The position numbers and the translations under genes are program-made. From Adiantum capillus-veneris (Eukaryota; Streptophyta; Polypodiopsida; Polypodiales; Pteridaceae): a stretch of 64,000 nt of DNA. The notes beneath the pieces were generated by a model. The model saw nothing but the letters and a program-made list of their open reading frames with translations, was not told the DNA's origin and ran no database searches. The DNA lies in contig CM043969.1 in the NCBI GenBank assembly GCA_014529385.2, positions 10,085,001-10,149,000 on the forward strand, read 5' to 3'. This document shows, one piece after another, positions 36,710-48,038 of this stretch; the stretch's first letter is position 1, and the number at the start of each line of letters is the position of its first letter.

Positions 36710-37174
36710 GTGGTGCAGATATCAGAGAATATAAATGCTTTAAGCCGTTTAAAGAAACTTGAAGAGTGGATGCAACCTAAACAGGAATTGCCAGTGAAGA
36801 GAGAGTTGATTCAAAATATGTTGAGTACTGATTTGATGCAAGAGGAAAGAAGGGAGTACTTAGCGTTGTTGGACAAGTTTTCAAAACTTTTCATCACTTC
36901 ATACCAGGAAATAAGGGGTTTTGTTGGGGATCTTGTGAAGATCGAGCTAGTTGAAGGGGCAAAGCCAATACAACAGAAATTAAGAAGGATGGGTAAGGAG
37001 CAGATGCGTGCTTTAAAGGAAGAAGTGGATAAACTAATGGATGCAGGGTTCATTGTGCCAATTGATAATGTTGAATGGGTGAGCCCTGTAGTGGTCACTC
37101 CAAAGAAAGATGGGCGTTGGAGAGTCTGTGTTGATTACAATCCATTGAATGCAGTGACCAAGAAAGATCCTTAC
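36710..37174 (+). pseudogene. Tat reverse transcriptase, N-terminal part
   Basis: Contains the fingers region: IQQKLRRMG, KLMDAGFIVPI, EWVSPVVVTPKKDGRWRVCV and DYNPLNAVTKKDPY. The reading stops being reverse transcriptase exactly at 37174, where the inserted TGTAAGGTC end begins. The missing part continues at 39776. Confidence 0.85.
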
Positions 37175-39770
37175 TGTAAGGTCTCTACTTTCAAATTTCA
37201 CACAAGTTCTATTACGCAATTGAATTTTTTTAACCATCACTCATTATTTAAGATATTCAAGTTCAAATTATGAATCGTAGGTTGAGAAAACCTAGAATTT
37301 AAAATTTACGCTACAAATTCTGACATGTTTAGCTGTATGAATCACTAACTAACTTATTGCAAGACTTATTTACTGATTGTAGAATTTTCTTTTACTACTG
37401 TAAAGTTAATATAAGACTGTAAAGTTTAACTTAAAAATGTAAAGTAAATTATCATCAAGAAAATAAATAAAATAATACATAGGGATGACAAATGAAGGCA
37501 CATGGATCACATAGGAGGGGACAAAGTGGGACACACTATCACATGGAAAGGAGTGGCCTTATCTTTTGATGATAATGACAAAGTGGTCAAACTCATGGGT
37601 ACCACAAGGGTACCAAAAACGCGGATATGATTTTTGAAAAAAAATATATTTTTTTTTATTTAAAAAATAATAATAATAATAATAAAATTTGAAAAAAAAA
37701 AGTTGGACGTTTTTCTTTCTACTATAAATAGAGCATCCATGCTCACACTTTGGACATAGAGATTGCCTCTATAGCGCTCACGAAGTGCTGCCACTTCTCT
37801 TAGAGAGAAGGCGTCCACAAACCACTAAGAGAGCAAAAACTCTAGTGGACTAATAAGGTGTGTATTAATTGAGCATTCAATTAGTTTTAAGAAGGATATG
37901 TGTGTATGTGTGCTATCTCTTACTCTAATCTCTCTAATAGATTAGTAAGATTCAATTAGCCGTGTGTGTGTGTGTATGTGCTATCTATTATTACTCTAAT
38001 CTTCTAATAGATTAGTAAGATTCAATTAGCTTTAAGAAGGATGTGTGTGTGTGTGTGTGTGTGTGTTATCTTTTATTCTAATCTCTCTAATAGATTGGGG
38101 AGATTCAATTAACTTTAGAAAAGATGTGTGTGTATGTTTTCTCTTACTCTAATCTCTCTAAGTATACCTATTCTCTTTAGTTAGTACATCTTTACTATTA
38201 ACTTATATATTGTTAATTGAAAGTTAATACATAAGAGAACTCATCATATTCTTATTATACATGATGAAATTCTCATTCACCAATGTTATTCTCAATTAGG
38301 TTAAATAGAATTTTGAATAATACTAAAAATTGATTTAGTTGAAGTATAGAATTGAAGTTAGAATTAGATTAGAAATGTCATGCATAAAAGTAATGCATTC
38401 CTAAACTTTCACTCATAATTTACACACTTAATTTTTGATTAATTAAAATTACCAAATATTTGATGTATAGAAATTAGATGTAGAACAACAACACTAAGTG
38501 TGAATCCGAGTTGGCGAGAGTTCAAATTACAGACTCTCTTTGAAAACAAGGAGATTACTAGGAAAATTGACTAATTTAAAGTTCTAAGTGTATAACATAA
38601 GTGTAGTACAAAAAAAAATGGCTCCAAAGCGTGCTCGAACACAAGGCACTAATGATCATGAAGCTGGTACAAGTAATGATGGAATCCCTGCAGAAAATGC
38701 TATGTCTCCACCAATCGGACCAATCAGAGCTATGGTACAGGTTAGTATTGCAGTTTCAAGTTATGCATCATTGCATATGCGAGACCATAGAAATATATTA
38801 TTTACCTTATGAAAAGAAAATACGGACCGAAACCACGGGGCTTAACCCCAAGAAACGCGTCATATGTTTGACAAGTAGGAAAGATTGTCTGGTTAAACTG
38901 GTTGCTATAGGAAAGAATGTTTGTCCAAAACCTTCGGTATAGTTTTTCTCAAGTATCTCTACTTATTAGCGCTGGTATTATGTGGCAGTTGCCGAGGCGT
39001 GAGATGACGCCCAGGATGGCACCGCTGATGCTGTGGTGGAGTACACCCAGATTAGCCCAGCTGGATACTGCGGTTTTGTTTTGCCGTAGCGTGAGGATGA
39101 CGCCCAGATTGGCACCGTTGTTGCTGTGACGGGAGTACATCCAGATTAGCACAACGAGTACTTGTCGAGCGGTATGGGACGCTCACAAGGACAAGGGTTT
39201 TTATAAATAATGTATATACCGATCGGACATAATAGCGCCAGTAGAGATTCTTGAGTGAACCTAATCCAAGGGTTGTTGGTTTAAAAATTGGACGACTTCT
39301 TGTTTGACAATTGTTTGTAATACTGTTTGAAGGGCTGTTTTAACGAACCAGTATCATAAATAAAGTAAAGAAACATGTATGTTTAAACAGTGTGGTAGTA
39401 ATTAGATAACAAAAGAAGGGTGAGTGTGGTGTGGAAAGTGGGAGAATGATACCCCGACGGTATCATTCTATGGACGGGTGGACCCGATGAGTTGGGTAAC
39501 TTTCCAACGCTAGAATTGTTTTTAGTCATAAATCTTAAAAGAGACAAACCTTGGCGGCTGTGCTTCTGAAACATGGGGAAAAAAGCGCACAGGTTGGTCA
39601 CTCTAAGATTTGTCACGCTCTGCCATAGCGAGATAGGACCAATCCTTCACTAACGGTTCATGCCCGTGGCTATGTAGTAGCTAAGGCAATGTCCGTTGGT
39701 TTTTCCTTCTCAGGATTGGAGACCTATCAAAGGTACTCCGCTCCTCTCGACTAGGGGCAGGGACCTCACA
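37175..39770 (+). mobile_element. Probable 2.6-kb solo LTR inserted in reverse transcriptase
   Basis: Begins TGTAAGGTC and ends GACCTCACA, with a perfect 5-bp TSD cttac (37170-37174 and 39771-39775). Reverse transcriptase resumes directly after it. No second copy of the ends is seen inside, which argues for a solo LTR. It has a TATAAATA box at 37723-37730, four copies of a block (attcaattag, then TGTGTG, then ctctaatctct) at 37876-38160, and a 93-bp direct repeat at 38991-39056 and 39084-39151. An 11-bp perfect hairpin lies at 39443-39469. Orientation is inferred from the TATA box. Confidence 0.65.
38618..38740 (+). CDS. Candidate first coding exon inside the solo LTR
   Basis: An ATG in an A-rich context opens 41 codons starting MAPKRARTQG. 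They end at cag|gttagt, a strong splice-donor match in phase 0. Basic, Pro-rich starts of this kind are common at the N-terminus of plant retrotransposon Gag proteins. The TATA box lies about 890 nt upstream. No downstream exon remains if this is a solo LTR. It may be the N-terminus of a spliced Gag or a captured exon. Confidence 0.35.
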
Positions 39771-39775
39771 CTTAC

Positions 39776-40850
39776 CCTGTATCTTTCATTGATCAACTTC
39801 TAGATGTAGTGGCTGATTTTGAAACATACACTCTCTATGATGGTTATTCATGATATTTTCAGCTTATCCTTACTCCTGAAGACCGGAAAAAGACTACTTT
39901 TATCATGCCATGGGGCTGTTTTTGCTTTTGCTGCCTTCCTTTTGGGTTGACAAATGGGCCTGGAGCTTTTGAAAGGAAAGTGGATTGGGTCCTTACGCCG
40001 TTCCTTGGGAAGTTTGTCAAAGTGATCATAGATTATTTTTGCATATAGATTTCAAGGAAAGAGCATGTTTAAAAGCTTGAAATGACTTTTGCAAGGAATG
40101 ATGAATGTGGGGGTCAGCTGAACCCTAAAAATGTCATTTGGCACAGCCACGGGTGAAGCTTCCTGGACATGTGATTTCAGAAAATGGGATTGAGGCGGAT
40201 CCAGAGAAAGTGGAGGCTTTGTTGTTACTGTCATCTCCAAAAGATACCAGACAACTGGCCACTTTCATACAGAAGGTTAAATATCTGTCTCGTTTCATAC
40301 CTTTGGCATCACAACTATTGTATCCATTGCACCAAACGGTTAAGAATGATCCCTTGGAATGGTCTCATGATTGTGATGATGTTTTTGACAAAGTTAAAGA
40401 GGCTTTGAGTATGTTACCTATTATGCAAGCTCCTAACTGAGAAAAGGAGTTTTATGTTAACCCATCAGTAAGAGATGTCATTGGGGCCATGTTGTTGCAA
40501 AAAGGAAAAGAATCTCAGTATATGAAGACTGCTCATTATGCTAGCAGAGTGAAGACTCCTCATGAAAGAGATTTTTTTGATACGGAATTGGTAATGACCA
40601 TTATGGTTTATGCTTGCAGGCAATTCAGACACTACTTGCTGCAAAAGTCATTCACCTTTCTTACCAGTTATTGCTTCCCCAGCTATTCAAGAATTCAAAT
40701 ATATCAAAAATAGTGATGAGATGGGTTATTGAGCTCCAGGAGTTTCAGTTCACCTTTTTGGTGGAGGAGAGTAGTCGAGCTACCCTGGCAGATTTACTCA
40801 CTTATAAAGACACTCCTGTTTTGGTTAAAGAAGAGGTGGTGTAGAAGAAC
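39776..40850 (+). pseudogene. Tat reverse transcriptase C-terminal part and RNase H
   Basis: Resumes with SFIDQLLDVVADFETYTLYDGYS, followed by LPFGLTNGPGAFE, and IIDYF in place of the (Y/F)xDDF catalytic motif, so the second Asp is Tyr. LPGHVISENGIEADPEKVEALL and LSRFIPLASQLLYPLH lead into RNase H text (EFYVNPSVRDVIGAMLLQKG). Several in-frame stops occur, for example near 39850 and 40438. Confidence 0.82.
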
Positions 40851-42590
40851 AAAGTCGAGACTCTTGCCATCTCTGATGCTTCACTGTTATACTTTGATGG
40901 TTCTTATTGAAGAAGTCATGATGCTGCTTCAGGAGTCATTGGCATATATGATGCACGAGGAAATCTTATAAGGAAGCAGGGTTTAAAACTTGATGCAAAG
41001 AGCAACAATGAAGCAAAATACATGGATCTTAAAGGTGGTTTGCACATTTTCTTACAATTGGGGATTAGACGCTTGGAGATCAAAGGAGATGCCTTGTTGG
41101 TCGTAAAGCAAGTATTGGGAGTATAGAAGAATAAGAATCCCAAACTGAAGAGTTTATGTTCAAGGTGAAATCATTGCTCAAAAAATTCAAAGCATGGAGT
41201 TTGCAGCATATTGAGAGGTCTCAAAATGAAGAAGCTCCTGATGTTGCCCAAGAGATGATCACTTGTATGTTTGTACTGAAGGAAAATGACCCTTTATATC
41301 ATGAAGAGAAGTCTTATCAAAGGAGATGAATTCTTTGTTGACAGGTATTCTACCTGAAGGTTTACCATCCTCCAAAAAGTATGCGTTTATTAGAAAAGCC
41401 GGGATATACAAAATGCTCGATGATGTGCTTTTTACATGAAAGGAAGTGATTTAGTTTTGTGTTGTGTGCCCTGGAAAGAGGAAATTTATAATATTTTGGA
41501 AGAAAATCATGAAGGATCTTGTGGAGGCCATTTCTCCATGAAGATCATGTTGCATAAAATTTTGCAAGAAGGCTATGTATGGCCAAGCATTCAGCGGGAC
41601 ATTAATCATTGGTGCAAGTCATGTTTGCCTTGCTAGAAGATGGGAAAGAGAATTTTGAAACCCGAATTGCGACAAACAATTATAGCTTTTGATGTGTTTG
41701 AAAAATGGGGTCTTGATGCTATTTGACCCTTACCTATGACTAGCAAAAAAAATGCTTACATTTGGACAGCAGGATTACTTGTCAAGATGGGCAGAAGCCA
41801 AAACTGTCAAACAAATTACCAGTAAGGAGATGGGAGAATTTGTTTATGAGCATATATGCTGCAAATTTGGTGTACCCCTAGAGCTACTTTCTGATAGAGG
41901 ACCAAGATTTAGAGGAGAGCTATATGATTTCTTATGTGAGAAGCTCAATATACAACATAGGTAGAGTTCTCCTTATTATCCAGAATGCAATGGTCTAATG
42001 AGAGATTCAATGGAGAGTTGGTAAAGATCTTGACAAAGATGACCCAGACACATAGGAAGACTTGGGATTCAGAGTTGCCGTGTGCATTATGGGACTACAG
42101 ATCTGCTATTAAAAGGAGTACATAATTTTCTCCTTACCACTTGGCTTATGGAAAGGAAGCTTTATTTCCAATTGAAGTGGAAATTCCTGCACTTATATTG
42201 TTGTTATTGGGAGATGATGAACAAGCAAATGCCTGGCAAAAAAGGTTTTTGGATTTATAATATTTGCAATTAGACAAAGTTTTAGCTTTGAGCTACTATG
42301 AGGAAGTATTAAAAAAGGCTCAAGTAAAAAGCCAATGAATGCGTGGCGGAGAAGAAAATTGAAAAGGGTGATTTGGTGTTGCGATACAATAGTAAGATAG
42401 TCAATACCTTTCAGAAGAAGTTTCAAATTAAATGGGAAGGTCCTTTTACTGTTGTCAAGAAGTTTGATAATGGCACATATCAATTGGCTGATCTGAATGG
42501 TGCACAACATAAATATCATGTTAATGGTTATAGATTGAAGGAATATTTGGCACATTTGATGACAATTGTGATAGATGAGATGTTATCGTA
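40851..42590 (+). pseudogene. Tat second RNase H and integrase remnant
   Basis: YFDGSY, SNNEAKYMDL and KGDALLVVKQ mark the Tat-type second RNase H at about 40880-41125. Integrase follows: GGHFSMKIMLHKILQ and HWCKSCLPC (zinc finger), FEKWGLDAI, VYEHICCKFGVPLELLSDRG (core) and SSPYYPECNGL. The C-terminal part at 42343-42591 has KFQIKWEGPFTVVKKF and HKYHVNGYRLKEYL. Stops and shifts are frequent. Confidence 0.82.
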
Positions 42591-43460
42591 AAGGAAGACA
42601 ATGTGGAAACATCTGAAGATATAGATGAGGTTTCTGGGGATGAGATGCAACAGTTGTTTACCCTAGGAGCCTTTGCTTGCCATGAATGGTCAAGCAAGCA
42701 AGGGGGGGCTCGCAAGCTATGTCAGGCATTTTTTGGATGAACATAAAGTCACCAAGTCATGCCGAAAACCTTGCCCACTAGCCTCATGTATATATGTGTA
42801 CATAGCCCTGCAAGTTTTGGAAGTGACCATGTAAAAATCCTTGTACAAAAGTGTGATCTCTCTAAGCTTGAATGCTAATGTTTTGAGTTTTTCAAGACCC
42901 CAAAACATATCTTCCAATAAGTATTTTCAGCCGTGCTTTATAGCTTGTGAATTGGACTCGTGGATGATGAGTTATGCGCGTTCGAAGTGGGCGGTTTCGA
43001 CTTAGAAAGTGATTGCGGGTACATGCGACAAGGGCCAACTTGATGATCTAAAAATGGAAATGCTGGAATTTTTAATTCTTGGAGTTAGTCAAAGTCATAG
43101 GCTCCGAGTCGTGCTTTACGGCGCCACATTTGGTAGTTGGGATCATCCACTACGTCTCCGAGGAAATGGCTCAGTTTGGGGGTGAAACAAAAAATCTAGG
43201 TTTGTGCATGAGGAGGTTGGCAGAGCTGGGGAGAGCATGACATGTGGCACTAGAGTCATCCCACATGTGCGAGATTGAGAGGAAAGTGAAGAGTATATGT
43301 AGTGAGAGAGGACTAGTGTTGGGTGTATCACTTGGGAGTGGAGTGCTCTCTTACCTTGCCCATGGGGGATCCTGGACTTTGAGGGGAGGAAGGTACACCC
43401 ATTTTTAGTTCACACACCATGTCGAGGTGCCTGGTCAAACTTTTGGTCCTCTGGACACTT

Positions 43461-43711
43461 TGTGCGCTCCTTGCCCCACTGTCGAAGCAAGGGACTTGCC
43501 AATACACCGTATGCGAGCCACAAACGGCTCCAAGCACACAACAAGCCTAAACTAGCAAGCTCAAGAGAGCAAAGGGTGTGTCACTCACCGCTCTACGCTC
43601 GCCTTCGTGGTGGATTCCTCGCCGCGATGAAGAAGAAGCTGCAGTCGTTCCGCGCTCAACCGCTTCGCCGCCGTCGTGCCTTCGTAATGCTCGATCGCAC
43701 ACACACTCTCC

Positions 43712-43743
<32 letters not shown>

Positions 43744-44043
43744 AGGAGGTGAAGAAGAAGAAGATGGAGATGGAGATGGAGCAAGAGCACTCTTCTATTG
43801 CACAAATGAGAGAATGAGTAAAAATTAGGTTTAGTTGGCTTTTATAGGAGCTCACCCCATTCACACTTGGGCGCCCATGCTTAGCCAACTAATCCCTTGA
43901 ATGTCCCAATTAGAGTGCGCCTCTCATCGGCGATCACTCTACCTTTCCCTATTGGACCGACAAGCCCGGTACTTGACTCTAAATAATACATAATACACGT
44001 CCGTCGTAGGTGATGGGGTGTCCGTGTGCCGTGAGGGTTAACA
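43461..44043 (-). repeat. 3' LTR of family A copy 2, with polypurine tract
   Basis: Direct repeat of 51834-52418. The polypurine tract at 44046-44056 (AGGAAGGGGGG on the minus strand) adjoins it. Confidence 0.9.
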
Positions 44044-44056
44044 TGCCCCCCTTCCT

Positions 44057-45638
44057 GATGTAGATTCCGTCCTCGGAAGCTATTGAGTTGAAGCTGGTTC
44101 GTCGAGGTGGAAGAGAATTTGAGATGAATGTCCTTAGCCTTCTTCAGTCACTGCAAAATCAAACAACATTGGCACAGTAATTGCATTCTCTTAAAAAGCA
44201 TATGCAATTTTAGGTAGACAAATTGATTGGTAAAAGAATTTCAAACAATTTGGCATCAATGAACATTAAATTGCAATGTAATCAAATGCATAAACAGATG
44301 TAAAGGTAGAAAATTAAACAAGTCTGGGGTCGCTAATTTGACGGTCAAAAGGCACTAGAGATCGAATATTAATACCATGGGTAAGCTTCTTAATTATCTG
44401 TGGTCAATTAAGTTATTTAATCGCGAGAGCCAAGTATTCATGTTCGAGGGCTGACTAGAGGCTATATCTAGAAAACCTTGTAGTTAAGCTACCATAAAAG
44501 GAATTTCTCATGAAATCATCGCCTGACTGATTACTTTTTCTTTGACCCCCCAAAGTCTTTTCACATTGATTCAATTATGATGTGTGTGCTTATTTTGTAT
44601 GCCTTGGGTTTTTTGCTTTTCAAGGAAAAGCGCCCACACTGGGAACCTCTAGGGCTCTAGTACCATAGGCGATACATGTGAGTGAAGTACCAATTTAAGC
44701 AGGGATTTCTCTTCCAGCTTAAAATTTTACATTGTGGCACTTTGATTTTTTGTTTGTTCATTTTCAGCATTTTAATTTTGTAACTTTTGGGGGGTCATAT
44801 AACACTGTTACCCTCCCCAGGCTCATCACATTAGTAAACTCCCTTTATAATACTTAAGCTAAAGGTCAATAGGGTTAAGCCCACCAGAAAGCCCTAGTAC
44901 ATTTCATACAATGCTGCCTAAATCGGATTAAGAACCTAAGTAACCATTGCTTATTAGGAAGGCATTCCCCATGGTATTAAGAGAAGATTTCTAATACCTA
45001 GCTTGGTCAAACTAGCTTAGTCGGACTGCTTGATTTTTACACCTAGACAAGTGATTATGACAAAACATTACATTGAATTAAATGTTTGATACTAAGCCAA
45101 TGCGCTGAATATTATGCTACCAATCACAATCAAGGCAGACAAACATGGATGCAAAAAGATAAGGGCAATGCTAATGGACAAGAAACACCTGTTTGTGTTG
45201 ATGGTCGCGCTTGATTTGAAGGTTCCATGAAGGTCCAAATCCTATCAATAGCAACACGCTCCCGTACACACTAGGAAACAAAAGGAATACCTCCAGGAGG
45301 CACATTAGTGGGAAAACAGAACTTCGCTAATCTCTCAACTCTAAAACAGAAACACTCATATCGTACTAATCTTACCTACCCTCCATCACTCAAGTGATGA
45401 GGATCAAAGGTGTTTTATGGCATAGGTTTCTGTTTCACTGTACCAATTGTGACATGTGTAGGTCTGAGTCAATGTTTTGACTTTTATTGTGCATACTCGT
45501 TTGCTAATTGCTCTTGCTCTTTTTTTTTTTTTTTGTGAGTATAAAGCTTTATATGTACATTCCCTAAGATTGGTGATTGAGAGGTCAGGGAAAAAGGTTG
45601 AGAGGGAAGCAAGTGAATGATGGATGTCCACAAACACT
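44057..45638 (-). other. Noncoding 3' region of family A copy 2
   Basis: Collinear with 11037-12645 of copy 1, including the TATA-like stretch, the homopolymer run near 45520-45533 and the gaccccccaaagt inverted repeat (near 44546 and 44787). No convincing ORF. Confidence 0.6.
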
Positions 45639-45657
45639 CCCCCCTTCCTTGGGTAGA

Positions 45658-46200
45658 TCATACCATTTGAAATGAGCTTGTCACCCTTTGAAACCAATTG
45701 TTCCAGTTGGTAATAGGTGAGGATTTTTGCCAGTAGTTTTCTATTACCCTAGGTGCCTCGTCAAGTCGCAAGGGTGATAAGGTACTCTCCCAGGATCGAA
45801 CTTGACGTGGTTCATCAGGTGATTCTTGAACACTCGGAGGTGTGGATTCTTTTGTAGCTTCATGGAGGTCCACTACTATAGATGGAGGCTGTGTAGAAGC
45901 TTTTACCTCTATGGATGTATTACATGAGGAGCTAGACGCTTCATGGGACTCCCCCCTTCCTGAGCTAGGTGGAACAAATCGTTCTTTCTTTGGTACCCAA
46001 ACTAGCTCGGGAGCAGGTGTGTAGCATTCTGTGATTTTTTTCTTTTCACGATTTTCAATTTGTTTTGGAGCCACAGGATTGGGTTTACATGGGCCAGGTG
46101 ATAGGTAAGAGCACAATCTACGTTTTGGCACCCAGATTTGATCATTTCCTTGATAGTAGCCTTGGGCTTCCAATAGTCGTTTAGGGATCCATCGCAACAT
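45658..46200 (-). pseudogene. C-terminal extension with W-(V/I)-P-K motifs (copy 2)
   Basis: Homologue of the 10314-11015 region: LRWIPK, IWVPK and VWVPK motifs, then a Ser/Pro/Glu-rich tail ending about 10 nt before the internal polypurine tract at 45639-45649. It is out of frame with the protease ORF, which overlaps it and runs to 46002, so a frameshift lies near 46200-46250. Confidence 0.55.
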
Positions 46201-47996
46201 TTTCTTACTTTTCTTGGAGCAAGTGGTACGTTTCTTACAAGGCTTCTATTTTTAGCACTAGGTATGGTCACTAAAGAAGCTTTAGGGACCCACTTGTATG
46301 TTTTCTTCGTGACATTAGGATGAGTCTTGTCGGAAGCGATATGCATTGCTTGTAGCATATTTAAGGGTATAGGAATTTCATCCCCCTCAGGTGTTACCCA
46401 GGTCATCCCCCTATTTCCCCAAGTGTCTATGGTTGATGCTAGGTGGACCCAATCCACATTGTCCGACTCAGTCATACCCGGTAACACATCCATGTAAGGA
46501 GAATCTTGGCCAATGTCTGTATCCTTCTTACAAGTGTAACAATATTGTAGTGGGGCCGAGTGAACCGTGGTGTCAGAGCGATGATCAATAATGGTTTTAC
46601 TCCCTAAGGGGTGTACCTTACCAGTCACCAAATCCACTCTAAGGACAGAGTCTTGGAATTGCAAATAGACATGATTTTTAGACCAATCGTGAACCATTTG
46701 TGCTTCCCTCATGAATGGTCGTCCTAAAATCATTTCATATGACATAAGGTGTTTAGAGAAATCCATTACAATGAACGTATGTCGTACCTTGTGTCCTAGA
46801 ACTTTGATCTTAAGATCCTTGAGCATCCCCATAGGTTTGGCTATGGTACCATTTTCCATCTTTACCACAATGTTAGTAACACTGAGGCGGGGTTTTCCCA
46901 TGGATTCCCAACAATCTTTTGTAACGATGCTAACTCCTGCACCACCATCAAGAATTCCCTTTATAGTTAATCCCTTGGTAGTGATGGGTAGGGTCGCATT
47001 AGACTCGTCGCCTTCAAAATACTGCCCTAATTCGTTAATGGGTACCTCGATCACAGACTCGTGTCCATCTAAGTCAAGTGATTGCACATGATTTTCCTCA
47101 TCAATCATAATCGAGTCAGGCCTATTTGGTTGCGCAAACTGCGGTAATCCCGTTCGTAGCTCTCCGTTAAGGAATGCTCGAAGTGCAAGGAATAACTCAG
47201 GATCTCCATACAGCTTTGCTATGATCGTGGTTCGGACCTCAGAAGACATGAAGTCCACTAGTTTGGCAACATTCATTGGCGTTTTGCAGGGTGTAGGTCC
47301 TTGACTAGGAACTGGTGAGGATGGAATCTCATATTCCTCAATGGGATCAGGTATTCCTTCGTTAAACATCCTTTCCAACAAGAAGGGTGTATGCTCACTT
47401 TCTGATGTCCTGTCCTCACTCCCTTCTTGGATGATACTAGATATGGCTAACGGTCTATGGTTCATGTGGGGTGGATGAACTTGCGTGGGAAACACTGTGT
47501 CATGAATTTTGACCTGCATGGGTTCTGGTTCTAGTTTCCTTTGAGTCTCCTCCACTAAACCTCTTAGATGTTTCACCTGCTCAATCTCGTCTACTGGGTT
47601 TGGGTACGTCCCAATCTTCTTTTTACGATTCTTCCCTTTTTGCCCCTGCGGTTTATCTTGGGGGTCTTGGATTGGATTTGGAAACACTTGTGGTGTTTTC
47701 AGAGGCTCTTTATGATTTTCTCTTATTCGGTTTTCATTTGGTTCCATGTTACGGTTTTCTTTGTCGGTCTTTCCCTTTGTGGTATTGGTTCTAGTCTCCA
47801 TTGTCTCGACTGAATCTGAATCATCCTCGAGGTCATTCATATACACGGGGTCATCTCCTGTTCCTATGTTTGTTTTGGAACTTGGCTTTGAATTTTCCGT
47901 ATTCTGCGACTTCTTCCTTCGTGTCTTCTTTTTCTTTGCTTGGATAACTGACGCGGTATCTCTCTCTTCGAGGATATGGCCTGGCCCTTGAAGCAT
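46002..47996 (-). CDS. Retropepsin-like protease region (copy 2)
   Basis: 664 codons. A Lys-rich N-terminus and a charged linker are followed by the protease: GILDGGAGVSIV at about residues 354-365, MENGTIAKPMGM, then MILGRPFMREAQ near 435. Retropepsins normally read D-T/S-G, and here Gly replaces the second residue, as in both Tat elements. Downstream come a Cys-pair segment (YCYTCKKDTD) and the first of the W-V-P-K motifs. It is in the same frame as the Gag at 50837, separated by a single TAG at 48039-48041. Confidence 0.78.
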   Translation of the reverse strand: MLQGPGHILEERDTASVIQAKKKKTRRKKSQNTENSKPSSKTNIGTGDDPVYMNDLEDDSDSVETMETRTNTTKGKTDKENRNMEPNENRIRENHKEPLKTPQVFPNPIQDPQDKPQGQKGKNRKKKIGTYPNPVDEIEQVKHLRGLVEETQRKLEPEPMQVKIHDTVFPTQVHPPHMNHRPLAISSIIQEGSEDRTSESEHTPFLLERMFNEGIPDPIEEYEIPSSPVPSQGPTPCKTPMNVAKLVDFMSSEVRTTIIAKLYGDPELFLALRAFLNGELRTGLPQFAQPNRPDSIMIDEENHVQSLDLDGHESVIEVPINELGQYFEGDESNATLPITTKGLTIKGILDGGAGVSIVTKDCWESMGKPRLSVTNIVVKMENGTIAKPMGMLKDLKIKVLGHKVRHTFIVMDFSKHLMSYEMILGRPFMREAQMVHDWSKNHVYLQFQDSVLRVDLVTGKVHPLGSKTIIDHRSDTTVHSAPLQYCYTCKKDTDIGQDSPYMDVLPGMTESDNVDWVHLASTIDTWGNRGMTWVTPEGDEIPIPLNMLQAMHIASDKTHPNVTKKTYKWVPKASLVTIPSAKNRSLVRNVPLAPRKVRKCCDGSLNDYWKPKATIKEMIKSGCQNVDCALTYHLAHVNPILWLQNKLKIVKRKKSQNATHLLPS

Positions 47997-48038
47997 GGAC
48001 CGTGTAATCGCATAAGCGGGTGCGACGGGTGGTATTGG

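Noticed and set aside
39443-39469. Perfect 11-bp hairpin as a bacterial-type terminator
   Set aside because: The setting is a plant LTR and there is no T run. At most it is a structural element near the LTR 3' end.
43546-43888. ORFs across the family A LTR on both strands
   Set aside because: The same ORFs appear in all LTR copies with different breaks and are built on GA and TTC tracts.
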